A stretch of DNA of 64,000 nucleotides from Serratia sp. FDAARGOS_506. GTDB taxonomy: Bacteria > Pseudomonadota > Gammaproteobacteria > Enterobacterales > Enterobacteriaceae. Below the pieces are notes generated by a model, which was not told the origin of the DNA, did no database searches, and saw only the letters and a list, made by a program, of their open reading frames with translations. Position numbers and translations under genes: made by a program. Below are positions 25,873-35,118 of this stretch, in pieces. The stretch is taken from the NCBI RefSeq assembly GCF_003812745.1, contig NZ_CP033831.1, positions 682,001 to 746,000 of the forward strand. The letters run 5' to 3'. Numbering within the stretch: the stretch's first letter is position 1; each line of letters begins with the position of its first letter.

Positions 25873-26028
25873 TTACCGTTCGGATTCGTAAGCCAAAATG
25901 GCCGCAACCTCCGTGTTGCCCGATCGGATACGCAGCTCACACAGCGTGCTGCGGGTTATCCATGCCAGTGATATTACCGTGGCACAAATAACCACCAATT
26001 TTAACAGGCTCCGTTTGTTCGGCATCAT
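25873..26028 (-). CDS. Hok/Gef family type I toxin (copy B)
   Basis: The peptide is identical in sequence to the copy A toxin. The coding sequences differ at three positions, all synonymous (Arg CGG/CGT, Thr ACT/ACC, Thr ACA/ACG). The same AAGGAG site and ATGATG start are present. The stop codon of the leader ORF (TGA at 26027-26025) lies inside ATGATG, the layout expected for translational coupling between mok and hok. The toxin should act at the inner membrane and be silenced by an antisense RNA. This is the copy more likely to be functional. Confidence 0.9.
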   Translation of the reverse strand: MMPNKRSLLKLVVICATVISLAWITRSTLCELRIRSGNTEVAAILAYESER

Positions 26029-26192
26029 GCCTTCTTCTCCTTGCCTCGCGGCGGGTAAGAGGCTAACTTAACGTTGTGATGCGTTAGAGTAGGCCTCGGG
26101 TTGATGGATATCGACTCGGGGCTTTTCTCTTTGTATCTTTCACGCAGGCTCCAGAGACAAAGCTCCAGAGCACCCGCCCGCAGTATATTCAT
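26025..26192 (-). CDS. Leader (mok-like) ORF of hok copy B
   Basis: This 55-codon frame ends PPRGKEKKA and stops within the hok start codons. In R1-type loci translation of such a leader opens the hok ribosome site, and the antisense RNA acts on the leader. The ATG at 26192 overlaps the predicted -10 box, so the real start may be a downstream non-AUG codon. The peptide itself matches no family I know. Confidence 0.5.
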   Translation of the reverse strand: MNILRAGALELCLWSLRERYKEKSPESISINPRPTLTHHNVKLASYPPRGKEKKA

Positions 26193-26278
26193 CTCACCGC
26201 CACGCCACGTGTTCCTTTTCGCACGCAATATCGTTTTTGCGCAACCGCTCGCAGCGCCTTGCAACACCCTGAAAAATT

Positions 26279-26306
26279 AAAAAAGGCTCAGCGACGCTAA
26301 GCCTTT
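26279..26306 (-). terminator. Rho-independent terminator of fhuB
   Basis: On the minus strand AAAGGCTTAGC-GTC-GCTGAGCCTTT is followed by TTTAATTTTT, 30 bases after the fhuB stop. Confidence 0.87.
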
Positions 26307-26336
26307 GATGGCAGAAAAAGCACGGCGAGACGCCGA

Positions 26337-28325
26337 TTACGACGTCTGCTTACGCAACAGATAAACGAAGTACGGCGCGCCGATAAAGGTCGCCAATAAC
26401 CCGGCGGGGATCTGATACGGAAACAGCAGCATCCGCCCGCACCAGTCGGCAAACACCATCAGCAAGCCGCCCAGCAGCGCGGCGATCACCATCTGCGGCA
26501 GCGCGCGGCGGAAGCCCAGCATGCGTGCCATATGCGGTGCCATCAGCCCGACAAAGCTCAACGGCCCGACGGTCAGGGTCGCCATGGCGGTCAGCACGGC
26601 AGCCAACAAAAGAATGGTCAACCGCGCCGGCGTCAGCGCAATACCCACCGAGCGGGCGGTGGCGCCGCCGAGCGGCAGGATAGTCAACCAACGGCGGCAC
26701 AGCGGCGCCAATACCATCAGGCCGGCGGCCACCAGCGCGGTGCGCAGCGCCTGCGCCGGCTCCACCGAATAGGTCGAGCCGGAGAGCCAGGTCAGCAAGC
26801 CCCCCATACGCGGATCGCCGCTGGCCAACAGCAGGAAGATGACGGTGGTGAAGGCGGTGCTGAGCGCGATACCGGCGAGCAACATGCGCTCGGTCGAGAA
26901 ACCGCCGCGACCTGCGGAGATCATGATGATCAGCAGCGTCACGGCCGCCCCCAGGCTGCCGGCAGGCAGCAGCCACACGAAGGCGTCGCCCGGCACCATA
27001 AACAGCATCATCACAACGCCAAAAGCGGCGCCGGAACTGATGCCCAACACTTCCGGGCTGGCCATCGGGTTGCCGGTCAGCTTCTGAATCAGCGTGCCGG
27101 CGACCGCCAGCATCATGCCCGCCGCCAGCGCCGACAGCACCCGCGGCCAGCGCCACGGCAACACAGCGTCCAGTTCCGTCCCCAGGCTCCAGTGCCAGCC
27201 GCCGGCATTTTTGCCCAACATCAGTGCCAGCGTCAGGCCGATCAGCAGTACGAGGCCACCCACCAGGATCCAGGCAGGCAGATCCCCGCGTTCGGCAGGC
27301 ACCTTGTCACCAAGGTTCATCGGCGGCGGCGTGGCGGCGCTGCGCAAACGCGGCAGCAGCCACAGCAGCAGCGGTGCGCCGAACAGCGCGGTGGCCGCGC
27401 CGGTCGGGATCTCGCGCCACACCTGCGTTACCCCGAGCATCACCTGATCGGTCAACCACAGCAACAGCGCCCCCAGCAACGGGGCCAACATCATGCGGTG
27501 CGCCAGGCGGCGCGCGCCCAGCATCTTCGCCATCAGCGGTGCAAACAGACCGATAAAGCCGATAACGCCCACCGCACTCACCAACATAGCGCTGAAAATA
27601 ATGGCCAGCCCCAGGGTGCAGAAGCGCGCCATCGACAGCCCCAACCCCAGGTTGCGCGCCACGCCGTCGTCCAGCCCCAGCAGCGTCAGCGGGCGCAGCA
27701 ACAGCGCCGCCAGCGCGCCGGCCACCAGCAAACGCGGCAGAATGAACTGCACGGTGCTCCAGTCCTGTTGGTTCAACGCGCCGGTTCCCCACAGGAACAT
27801 GCCCTGCAGCTGATCGTAATGAAACAGCGCCAACAGGCTGTTGACCGCGCCGCAGTACAGCCCCAGCACCAGCCCGGCCAGAATCAGCGTGACCGGCGAC
27901 ATCCGTTTGCCCCAGGCGACGCCGAACACCAGCCCGCCCACCACAATCGCGCCCACCATAGCGGCCAGCTGGCGAGTGAGCTCGCCCCCCGGCAGCACCC
28001 ACAGCGTGGCGACAGTCAGGCCGAGCTGCGCGCCGGCGGCGACGCCGAGCGTCGACGGCTCCGCCAACGGATTGCGCAACACCTGCTGAAACAGCACGCC
28101 GACCAACCCTAGACCGGCGCCGGCCAACAGCGACACCGTCAACCGCGGCAGCAGGCTGTAATGGAACAACATTTGCCGCACGTCGTCGATGTCCGGCGCG
28201 CTGAGCGCCCGCGCCCATTGCGCCGGCGGCAGCTGCTGCGCCAGGTTGTATATCGTCAGGCCGCCTGCCGCCGCCAGCAACAGCAGGATCAGCGTCAGCG
28301 GTAATCTCCGGATGCCCGCATTCAT
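26337..28325 (-). CDS. fhuB: Fe(3+)-hydroxamate ABC transporter permease FhuB
   Basis: This 662-residue inner-membrane permease consists of two fused BtuC/FecCD-type halves, each with about ten membrane segments and the coupling-loop signature (GVIGFIGLFAPLMAKML in the first half, GPLSFVGLMAPHMARML in the second). It moves ferric hydroxamates from FhuD into the cytosol, driven by FhuC. I chose the ATG at 28325 because it overlaps the fhuD stop by ATGA and gives the 660-residue length of E. coli FhuB. The frame is open upstream inside fhuD only by chance. It is the last gene of fhuACDB. Confidence 0.95.
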   Translation of the reverse strand: MNAGIRRLPLTLILLLLAAAGGLTIYNLAQQLPPAQWARALSAPDIDDVRQMLFHYSLLPRLTVSLLAGAGLGLVGVLFQQVLRNPLAEPSTLGVAAGAQLGLTVATLWVLPGGELTRQLAAMVGAIVVGGLVFGVAWGKRMSPVTLILAGLVLGLYCGAVNSLLALFHYDQLQGMFLWGTGALNQQDWSTVQFILPRLLVAGALAALLLRPLTLLGLDDGVARNLGLGLSMARFCTLGLAIIFSAMLVSAVGVIGFIGLFAPLMAKMLGARRLAHRMMLAPLLGALLLWLTDQVMLGVTQVWREIPTGAATALFGAPLLLWLLPRLRSAATPPPMNLGDKVPAERGDLPAWILVGGLVLLIGLTLALMLGKNAGGWHWSLGTELDAVLPWRWPRVLSALAAGMMLAVAGTLIQKLTGNPMASPEVLGISSGAAFGVVMMLFMVPGDAFVWLLPAGSLGAAVTLLIIMISAGRGGFSTERMLLAGIALSTAFTTVIFLLLASGDPRMGGLLTWLSGSTYSVEPAQALRTALVAAGLMVLAPLCRRWLTILPLGGATARSVGIALTPARLTILLLAAVLTAMATLTVGPLSFVGLMAPHMARMLGFRRALPQMVIAALLGGLLMVFADWCGRMLLFPYQIPAGLLATFIGAPYFVYLLRKQTS

Positions 28326-29218
28326 GCCGCACTCTCCTGGGCCTGCGCCAATAGGCGGCAAAACCGCATCGTCGACAGCGTGGCGCCGTAGAACCACACC
28401 GCCGGCACCTGCCGCAGCTGGTTTTGCCGCACAAAGGGTAACGACTGCCACAGTGGCGTCGCGCTGACCTTGTCCATCATCGCCTGATTGCCGTGATCGA
28501 GATAGATAACCCGGGCGTTACGCACCGTGGCCAACCGTTCAATGCCCACCACCGTCGTACCCCAAAAGTCGGTTTGCTCCTGCCAGGCATTGCGGATGCC
28601 GAGCTGGTCCATCGCTTCCTGGAACAGGCTTTTCTGGCCGATGATCAACGCATGACGCGTGTCGATCAGTGAAAACAACAGCAGCGGTTGCCGGGTGTAG
28701 CTTTGCAGGCGTTGACGCGCGTCCTGCATAAAGCGGTCGAACTGCGCCAGGTGGTTTACCGCCCGGCTTTCTATGCCCAGCCGCTGGCCCAGCGCCAGCA
28801 GCGAGTGGCGGGCGACGGTCAGCGGTTTACCGCTGCCGTCGTTGAAGCCGAAGCTCATGGTTGGTGCGATGGGTTGGATTTTTCGCGGCGTCGGGCCATA
28901 GCCCAGCGACAGCAACACCAGCGAAGGCTGGAGCTGCTGCAGCAGTTCGAGATTCGGTTCGGTGCGCTGGCCAACGTCGACCACCGTCGCCGGCAGCTTC
29001 GGCTCCGCCACCCACAGGTTGTAGTTATGCACATCGGCCACCGCCAGCGGCGTCACGCCCAATGCCAACAACAGTTCGATCGGCAGCCATTCCAGCGCCG
29101 CAACGCGTGCGATATCCGCCGCCCGCCCGGGCAACGAGCCCAACAGCGGCGACAGCGCCAGCGCCATCAACAAACGGCGACGCAGCGGATCGTGAGAAGA
29201 AGTGAATGCAGAAGACAT
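28322..29218 (-). CDS. fhuD: Fe(3+)-hydroxamate-binding periplasmic protein FhuD
   Basis: This 298-residue substrate-binding protein of the helical-backbone class III type delivers ferrichrome and other hydroxamates to FhuB. The N-terminus (DPLRRRLLMALALSPLL) has twin arginines before a hydrophobic stretch, compatible with Tat export, as for E. coli FhuD. Conserved aromatic ligands are suggested by NYNLWVAEP and VWFYGATLS. The start overlaps the fhuC stop as TGATG and the stop overlaps fhuB as ATGA. Confidence 0.93.
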   Translation of the reverse strand: MSSAFTSSHDPLRRRLLMALALSPLLGSLPGRAADIARVAALEWLPIELLLALGVTPLAVADVHNYNLWVAEPKLPATVVDVGQRTEPNLELLQQLQPSLVLLSLGYGPTPRKIQPIAPTMSFGFNDGSGKPLTVARHSLLALGQRLGIESRAVNHLAQFDRFMQDARQRLQSYTRQPLLLFSLIDTRHALIIGQKSLFQEAMDQLGIRNAWQEQTDFWGTTVVGIERLATVRNARVIYLDHGNQAMMDKVSATPLWQSLPFVRQNQLRQVPAVWFYGATLSTMRFCRLLAQAQESAA

Positions 29219-30015
29219 CAGTAGACAAAACTCACCGGCGCGCCGCCGCTCGGGTGCGGCAACGTGCCCATAGGAATACCGTAAATTTGCTCCAGCACCG
29301 ACCCCTGCATCAGTTCCAGCGGGCCGCCCTGAGCGATCATTTCACCGCCGCGCAGCGCCACCAAATGGTCGCAGTAGCGTGCCGCCATGTTGATGTCGTG
29401 CAGCACGGCGATCACCGTGAGATCGCGTTCGCGACTCAAGCGCTGGATGAGCGCCAGCACCTCAACCTGATGTGCGATGTCCAGCGCCGACGTCGGCTCG
29501 TCAAGCAGCAGGCAGCGGCTGTCCTGTGCCACCATCATCGCCAGCCAGGCGCGTTGGCGCTCGCCGCCGGAAAGGCTGTCCACCAGGCGGTTGGCGAACG
29601 GCTTCAGCCCCACCAGTGAAATGGCCTCTTCCACCAATTGGCGATCGTTGGCGCCAAAACGCCCCAGCGCGCCGTGCCACGGATAGCGGCCGACGGCCAC
29701 CAGTTCGCGCACCGTCATGCCTTCCGCCGCCGGCAACTGCTGCGGCAGGTAAGCCACCTGGCGGGCGAAGGATTTGCTGTCCCACTGCGCCAATGGCTGC
29801 CGATTAAGCAGTACCTGGCCGCCACTGGGGGCTTGATGCCGCCCAAGCAGTTTCAACAGAGTAGATTTACCGGAACCGTTATGGCCGATCAGGCCGCAGA
29901 CTTTGCCCTGGGGAAAACTGAGCGACAGCGGTTGCAACAGCACCCGACCGGGAACGGAGAAGCTGGCGTTATCCAGCGCGAAGGTCGCGCCGGGATTAAG
30001 AAGTTTGTCCTGCAT
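29218..30015 (-). CDS. fhuC: Fe(3+)-hydroxamate ABC transporter ATPase FhuC
   Basis: This 265-residue ABC ATPase has a Walker A motif GHNGSGKST near residue 43, signature LSGGERQRAWLA near 145 and Walker B CLLLDEPTSALD near 164. It powers FhuB. It is 47 bases downstream of fhuA and overlaps fhuD, so it is part of the same Fur-controlled operon. Confidence 0.95.
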   Translation of the reverse strand: MQDKLLNPGATFALDNASFSVPGRVLLQPLSLSFPQGKVCGLIGHNGSGKSTLLKLLGRHQAPSGGQVLLNRQPLAQWDSKSFARQVAYLPQQLPAAEGMTVRELVAVGRYPWHGALGRFGANDRQLVEEAISLVGLKPFANRLVDSLSGGERQRAWLAMMVAQDSRCLLLDEPTSALDIAHQVEVLALIQRLSRERDLTVIAVLHDINMAARYCDHLVALRGGEMIAQGGPLELMQGSVLEQIYGIPMGTLPHPSGGAPVSFVY

Positions 30016-30062
30016 AGATCCTGCTTTGTCCGGGGCGACGCGGCGCCGCCCCGGCTATCCGG

Positions 30063-32255
30063 TTAGAAACGGAAGGTTGCGGTGGCGACCACCTGGCGTT
30101 CTGCGCCCCAGTAGCAGGCGTAGTCGCGGTAGCAGCTCGACACGTAGGTCTTGTCGAACAGGTTGTTGATGTTAACGCCCACGGACGAGCCCGGCAGGCC
30201 AAAGCGCGCCAGATCGTATTTAATGGTGGCGTCCACCAGCGTGTAGTCCGGCACCTTAAAGGCGGAGTTATCGCTGTTGAAGCTCGAGCTGGAGCCGACG
30301 TAACGCACGCCGGAACCCAGCGTCAGGCCGCTCACCGCCGTTTCGTGGAAGGTGTAATCCGCCCACAGCGAAGCCATGTGTTTCGGCACTTCGACGGTCG
30401 GTTTACCCTGATAGGTATTGTCCTTGGTGTACTTCGCATCGGTATAGGTATAGGAGGCGATCAGGTTGACGTTGGCATTCAACGCCGCCTTGGCTTCCAG
30501 CTCCACGCCGCGCGAACGGATCTCGCCGCTCTGCACGCTGAACTGCGCGTTATCCGGATCCGGCGTCAGGTTATTGTTTTTGGTCAGCTGATACAGCGCG
30601 CCGGTCAGCACGATTGGGCGATCCTTCGGCACGTATTTCACGCCGGCCTCATACTGCTTGCCGATCGACGGTTTGAAGGTGCTCCCCCCGCGGGTTGTAC
30701 CCAGATTCGGTTCAAACGATTCGCTGTAGCTGAAATACGGCGTCACGCCGTTGTCGAACAGGTAATTCAGGCCACCGCGCCAGGTGAACTGGCGATCGGT
30801 CTGCTGGCTCGTCGAACTCGTATCGCGGTTATAGGCGGAAGTCTTCGCCCAGTCATAGCGCCCGCCCAGCGTCAACAGCCACTGGTTCCACTCCCCTTGC
30901 TCCTGCACATACAGGCCGGTTTGCTCCTGACGGTTCAGGAAGTTGTAATAAGAACCCACCTCAATAGCATCATTGCCATACTGCGGATGAGTCATGCTCA
31001 GAGCGCTGGCGCTGCCATAAATAGCATTAATGTCGTTACGCATGCGTGAGTAATCCACCCCAAACAATAAGGTGTGATCGATCTGCCCCGTTTTCACCTT
31101 CGCTTGTGCCTGGGTATCTACAGAGAAGTTGTTCAGGTGTTCCTTCGATTGAACATAGAAGCGATTGATCGTCGTCGGTGATGACAAGCCGAATCCGTAG
31201 ATGCTCTTCATATCGGTGTCCACCTGCATATAACGCAGGTTCTGTCGCACCGCCCAGGTATCGTTGAAGGCATGTTCGAAGCTGTAGCCGATCATCCGCT
31301 GCTTGCGCGCCATATAGTTGCTGGCTTCGCCTTCGTTGAAATCGGTCGGCAGTTTGCTACCGTCCGGCAACGGGATCAGCGTGCCCTGCTTCGGCAACCA
31401 GCCGTAATAACCGGTATAGGGATCGTTTTGAATGTTGGCCAACAACGTGAAGTTGGTCTTGTCATCTGGACGCCAGCTAAAGGACGGCGCGATCGCATAG
31501 CGCTTCTCTTTGCTCATGGTCTGCTGCGTATCGCTGTCTTTCGCCAGGCCGGTCAGGCGGTAAGAATAGATACCCTGATCGTCCAGCGCGTCGCTGAAAT
31601 CGAAACCGGTCTGGAACAGGTTATCGGTGCCCATTTTGAACTGAATTTCGCGCAGCGGCTCGGTGGTTGGCCGCTTGCTGACCATGGCGACCAAGCCGCC
31701 CGGGTTGCTTTTGCCGTACAGCACCGAAACCGGGCCGCGCAGCAGCTCGGCGCGCTCGAGGAAATAAGGATCGATGGACGCTTCGCTGTAGTTGTCGCCC
31801 AGCAAGCGCAGACCATCCAGATACTGGGTGGTGTTGGTGGCCGGGAAGCCGCGGATCGCCACCGCATCATAGGTCGAGGAGCTGCCGCGGCTGGCAAATA
31901 CGCCCGGCGCATAGGCCAGCGCCCCCTTCACCGTATCCGGCTGACGCATGTCCATCTCTTCACGCGTCACCACGGAAACGGACTGCGGGTTCTTCTCGAT
32001 CGGCGTATCGGTTTTGGTGCCGGTGGCGCTGCGTTTGGCGACATAGGTGCCGACCGGCCCCCAGGCGCTTTCCTGTTGGGCGGTGTTGCTGCTGCCCACA
32101 ACGGTAATCGTGTCTTCCTTGGCGGCCGGCTTGGCGTCGGCGGAAAAAGCCGGCATCGCCAGCGTGCCCAACGCCGCAGCGACGGTGATCGCTAACGCGC
32201 TGATGGGGGTACGGCCCTGCTTGGCCGCGGATGATGAAAGACGCTTGGTCGGCAT
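30063..32255 (-). CDS. fhuA: Ferrichrome outer-membrane receptor FhuA
   Basis: This 730-residue TonB-dependent receptor starts with a signal peptide to about residue 38 (PAFSADA). The TonB box is DTITVVG near residues 48-54. The plug domain runs to about 190 (ESAWGPVGTYVAKRSATGTKTD, as in E. coli FhuA) and a 22-strand barrel ends in the outer-membrane Phe (ATFRF). It takes up ferrichrome and related hydroxamates. It heads fhuACDB, with a Fur-like box over its promoter. The ribosome site is weak (CAGAGAAAT). Identity as FhuA rather than another hydroxamate receptor rests on the plug sequence and operon. Confidence 0.93.
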   Translation of the reverse strand: MPTKRLSSSAAKQGRTPISALAITVAAALGTLAMPAFSADAKPAAKEDTITVVGSSNTAQQESAWGPVGTYVAKRSATGTKTDTPIEKNPQSVSVVTREEMDMRQPDTVKGALAYAPGVFASRGSSSTYDAVAIRGFPATNTTQYLDGLRLLGDNYSEASIDPYFLERAELLRGPVSVLYGKSNPGGLVAMVSKRPTTEPLREIQFKMGTDNLFQTGFDFSDALDDQGIYSYRLTGLAKDSDTQQTMSKEKRYAIAPSFSWRPDDKTNFTLLANIQNDPYTGYYGWLPKQGTLIPLPDGSKLPTDFNEGEASNYMARKQRMIGYSFEHAFNDTWAVRQNLRYMQVDTDMKSIYGFGLSSPTTINRFYVQSKEHLNNFSVDTQAQAKVKTGQIDHTLLFGVDYSRMRNDINAIYGSASALSMTHPQYGNDAIEVGSYYNFLNRQEQTGLYVQEQGEWNQWLLTLGGRYDWAKTSAYNRDTSSTSQQTDRQFTWRGGLNYLFDNGVTPYFSYSESFEPNLGTTRGGSTFKPSIGKQYEAGVKYVPKDRPIVLTGALYQLTKNNNLTPDPDNAQFSVQSGEIRSRGVELEAKAALNANVNLIASYTYTDAKYTKDNTYQGKPTVEVPKHMASLWADYTFHETAVSGLTLGSGVRYVGSSSSFNSDNSAFKVPDYTLVDATIKYDLARFGLPGSSVGVNINNLFDKTYVSSCYRDYACYWGAERQVVATATFRF

Positions 32256-32296
32256 GATTTATTTCTCTGATGAATTATTAAATGACGAATGTAAAC

Positions 32297-32315
32297 GATA
32301 ATAATTATTATAAGC
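32297..32315 (-). promoter_or_regulatory. Fur box over the fhuA promoter
   Basis: GATAATAATTATTATAAGC contains the perfect palindrome ATAATAATTATTAT (32298-32311), close to the Fur consensus built from GATAAT repeats. A TATAAT -10 element (minus strand, 32312-32307) lies inside it. Iron-loaded Fur should repress fhuACDB. Confidence 0.8.
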
Positions 32316-32430
32316 GTCGCATTTTATGCAGAAGCCAAATTAAACTGCAAGCCGAATTCATAAGGCAAATAGGTTAAGGATTAGGCGCTTAGCCTTGCGG
32401 TTAACAGGGAAATAAAACGAGCGGAAAAAT

Positions 32431-32460
32431 AAAAAAGCCCGCAACCAAGGTTACGGGCTT
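32431..32460 (-). terminator. Rho-independent terminator of mrcB
   Basis: On the minus strand AAGCCCGTAACC-TT-GGTTGCGGGCTT is followed by a T-run, 47 bases past the mrcB stop. Confidence 0.88.
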
Positions 32461-32506
32461 AATAACAAAGCAAAAATTTTCACCGGGGCCAGGGCCCCGG
32501 TAGCGA

Positions 32507-34999
32507 TTACTGGCCGAACATATCCTTGATCCAACCGGCGACGCCATCGCCATCTTTTTGCTCACCCGCCGCCGGTTGCTGCTGTTGCTGCACCGCCGCC
32601 TGGCTGGCCTGGCACAATCCCTGCGGATTGTCGGTCCAGACCGGGATGGTGCGCCAGCTGCCGCCGCCGCAGATAAAGTTGCCGGCAGAGTCGATGCTCA
32701 TCTGGTTAATACCTTCCGGCGGCTGCAGCATCAGCGGCAGCGGCGTCTGGTTTTCCAGATAACGGCGATACAGGGTCAACGCGCCGTTAGCGCCGGTCAG
32801 CTTGGCCGGGCCGTTGTTGTCGCGCCCCACCCAGGCGATCGCCACTTCCTTACCGTCGATGCCGGCGAACCAGCTGTCGCGCAGATCGTTGGTGGTACCG
32901 GTTTTCGCCGCCAGGTTGTAGTTCGGGAACTTCACCGACAGCGAGCGGGAGGTCCCGCGCGCCACACCCTGCTGCATCGCGTACAGCGTCAGGTAAGCGG
33001 CCTGCGCCGGCACCATGCGTTCCGCCTGCGGGAAACTCTGGTACAGCACCGTGCCGTCTTCGGCGATCACCGAACGCACCGCCGACAGCGGCGCACGGTT
33101 ACCGCCGCTGGCGATGGTTTGGTACTCCTGCGCGACTTCCATCGGCGTCAGGCCGATCGCCCCCAGCAGCATCGATGGCACCGGGTTGATCTCCGCTTTC
33201 GGGATACCCAGGCGTTGCAGCGTAGCACTGATCTGATCCAGCCCAACCGACAGGCCGAGGTTCACCGTCGGCACGTTCAGTGAGTTGGCCAACGCATCCA
33301 CCAGCATCACCTGACCGCGGAATTTACGGTCATAGTTGTTCGGCTGCCAGACGGCGCCATTCGGCTGCTTCAGCGACAGCGGCGCATCCGCCAGCCAGGT
33401 GTTGAGGCGATATTTGTCCGGTTCGGACAGCGCAGTCAGGTACGTCGGCGGCTTGGCCAGCGAGCCGACCAGGCGGCGCGCCTGCATGGCGCGGTTGAAG
33501 CCGGCGAACTGCGGGTTGGCGCCGCCGACCATGGCGCGCACTTCACCGCTGAAGCGATCGACGATCACCATCGCCGCTTCCAGATCCTGCAGGTGACGCG
33601 CAGCGCGCAGCGCCGGAATACCGTCTTCGACCGCTTTTTCCGCCGCGTCTTGCGACACCGGATCCAGCGTGGTGAAGATCTTCACGCCGGACAGGTCATT
33701 GACCTTATCGCCCAGTTTGGTCTGCAGTTCCTGACGCACCATCTGCATAAACGCCGGCTGCGGCGTAATGACGCCGCCTTTCGGCTGCACACCCAGCGGA
33801 CGCGCGCTCAGCATGTCATACAGCTCGCCGTCGATCACGCCCTGGTTCTGCAGCAACTTGAGCACCAGGTTGCGACGCTCCAGCGCCAGTTTCGGGTTGC
33901 GCCACGGGTTATACAGCGACGCGCCCTTGACCATGCCGACCAGCAGCGCCTGCTGATCGAGGCTCAGCTCGTCCACCGGACGGCCGAAGTAGTACAGGCT
34001 GGCCAGCGGGAAACCGCGGATCTGGTCGCTGCCGCTCTGGCCGAGGTACACCTCGTTCAGATACAGCTCCAGAATGCGGTCCTTGCTGTAACGGTAATCC
34101 ACCAGCAGCGCCATATAGGCTTCGTTAGCCTTACGCCACAGCGAACGTTCGTTGCTCAGGAACAGGTTCTTCACCAGCTGCTGCGTCAGCGTACTGCCGC
34201 CCTGCACCGCACGCCCGGCGGTCAGGTTGGCCAGCACCGCACGACCGATGGAATACGGGCTAATACCGTCATGCTCATAGAAGTGGCGGTCTTCCGTGGC
34301 GATCAGCGTATCCACCAGCAGATCCGGGAAACCGGAGCGCGGCACGAACAGACGCTGTTCACCGTTCGGCGACTGCAGCATGGTGATAAGACGCGGATCG
34401 AGGCGGAAGAAGCCGAAGCTGCGACCGCTGTCCAGGTTTTCAATCTTCGCCAGGCGGTTGTTCTGGAAGTCGAGACGGGCGCGGATCTGCCCTTCTTTAC
34501 CATCCGGGAAGTCGAACGGGCGGCGCAGCATCTCGATGCTGTTGGCCTGTACGGTAAACTCGCCCGGACGCGTCATGCGGCTAACCTGGCGATACTGCAT
34601 GCCTTCCAGCAGGTTGACCATCTCCTTCTTGCTGTACGGCATGCCCGGTTCCAGGTTGACCATGCGGCCGTACACTGCCGCCGGCAGCTGCCAGACTTTG
34701 CCGTCGATGCGGCTGCGGATCTGGGAATCCAGATAGACGCCATAGATCGCCAACAGGACGGCGATCACCAGGATCAGTTTGATAAACAGGCCAAGCCAAC
34801 GGCGTTTTTTACGTGGCGGAGTCGCTTTTACCTTACGCGGCATGCGTTCCTCCTCCTCTTCATACTCATCATCGTCATACTCGTCTTCTTCGTAATCGTC
34901 ATAATCGTCGTCTCGGCGACGGCGCGGCGGCTTGCGCGACGCGGTGCTTTTTGGTTGTTTTCCTTTGCGCCCGATGGGCTCGCGGTCATCCCCAGCCAT
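32507..34999 (-). CDS. mrcB: Penicillin-binding protein 1B
   Basis: This 830-residue bifunctional class A PBP polymerises and cross-links peptidoglycan. A cytoplasmic tail rich in Arg, Asp and Glu (residues 1-65) precedes one membrane anchor (about 68-90) and a UB2H domain that binds LpoB. The glycosyltransferase domain carries [10 protein letters not shown] near 240. The transpeptidase domain carries the active Ser in GSLAKP, the SLN motif and KTGTT. It ends [13 protein letters not shown] like E. coli PBP1B. The acidic Asp/Tyr-rich tract in the tail is longer than in many relatives. It lies between hrpB and fhuA, as in E. coli. Confidence 0.96.
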   Translation of the reverse strand: MAGDDREPIGRKGKQPKSTASRKPPRRRRDDDYDDYEEDEYDDDEYEEEEERMPRKVKATPPRKKRRWLGLFIKLILVIAVLLAIYGVYLDSQIRSRIDGKVWQLPAAVYGRMVNLEPGMPYSKKEMVNLLEGMQYRQVSRMTRPGEFTVQANSIEMLRRPFDFPDGKEGQIRARLDFQNNRLAKIENLDSGRSFGFFRLDPRLITMLQSPNGEQRLFVPRSGFPDLLVDTLIATEDRHFYEHDGISPYSIGRAVLANLTAGRAVQGGSTLTQQLVKNLFLSNERSLWRKANEAYMALLVDYRYSKDRILELYLNEVYLGQSGSDQIRGFPLASLYYFGRPVDELSLDQQALLVGMVKGASLYNPWRNPKLALERRNLVLKLLQNQGVIDGELYDMLSARPLGVQPKGGVITPQPAFMQMVRQELQTKLGDKVNDLSGVKIFTTLDPVSQDAAEKAVEDGIPALRAARHLQDLEAAMVIVDRFSGEVRAMVGGANPQFAGFNRAMQARRLVGSLAKPPTYLTALSEPDKYRLNTWLADAPLSLKQPNGAVWQPNNYDRKFRGQVMLVDALANSLNVPTVNLGLSVGLDQISATLQRLGIPKAEINPVPSMLLGAIGLTPMEVAQEYQTIASGGNRAPLSAVRSVIAEDGTVLYQSFPQAERMVPAQAAYLTLYAMQQGVARGTSRSLSVKFPNYNLAAKTGTTNDLRDSWFAGIDGKEVAIAWVGRDNNGPAKLTGANGALTLYRRYLENQTPLPLMLQPPEGINQMSIDSAGNFICGGGSWRTIPVWTDNPQGLCQASQAAVQQQQQPAAGEQKDGDGVAGWIKDMFGQ

Positions 35000-35118
35000 G
35001 GCTGTTGTTCTCCGAGCTTGCCGACACTGCCGGCCATGATTAGTCGCTTAATCTGTGCCTACGCCGCAGCGCTGACCAGAAGAAACATCTGAATTCCAAA
35101 CCTTAAAATGATCGCGAC

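Larger units (their letters stand above)
25807..26199 (-). repeat. Direct repeat copy B: hok/sok-type toxin locus
   Basis: The second copy of the 390-base block found at 20042-20432 has the same orientation. The mRNA 5' element (26162-26175) and 3' element (25807-25821) share complementary GGGTGCTC/GAGCACCC ends. The hairpin after the hok stop differs in sequence from copy A but keeps a stem (GGCGG-rich), suggesting structure is conserved rather than sequence. Confidence 0.85.

Noticed and set aside
20042-26199. Composite transposon bounded by the two direct repeats
   Set aside because: The repeats encode a hok toxin and no transposase; no terminal inverted repeats or target duplications are visible, and the enclosed genes are core.
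26532-28112. 526-codon plus-strand frame
   Set aside because: It is a Gln/Arg/His-rich shadow of fhuB, which has clear membrane segments on the other strand.
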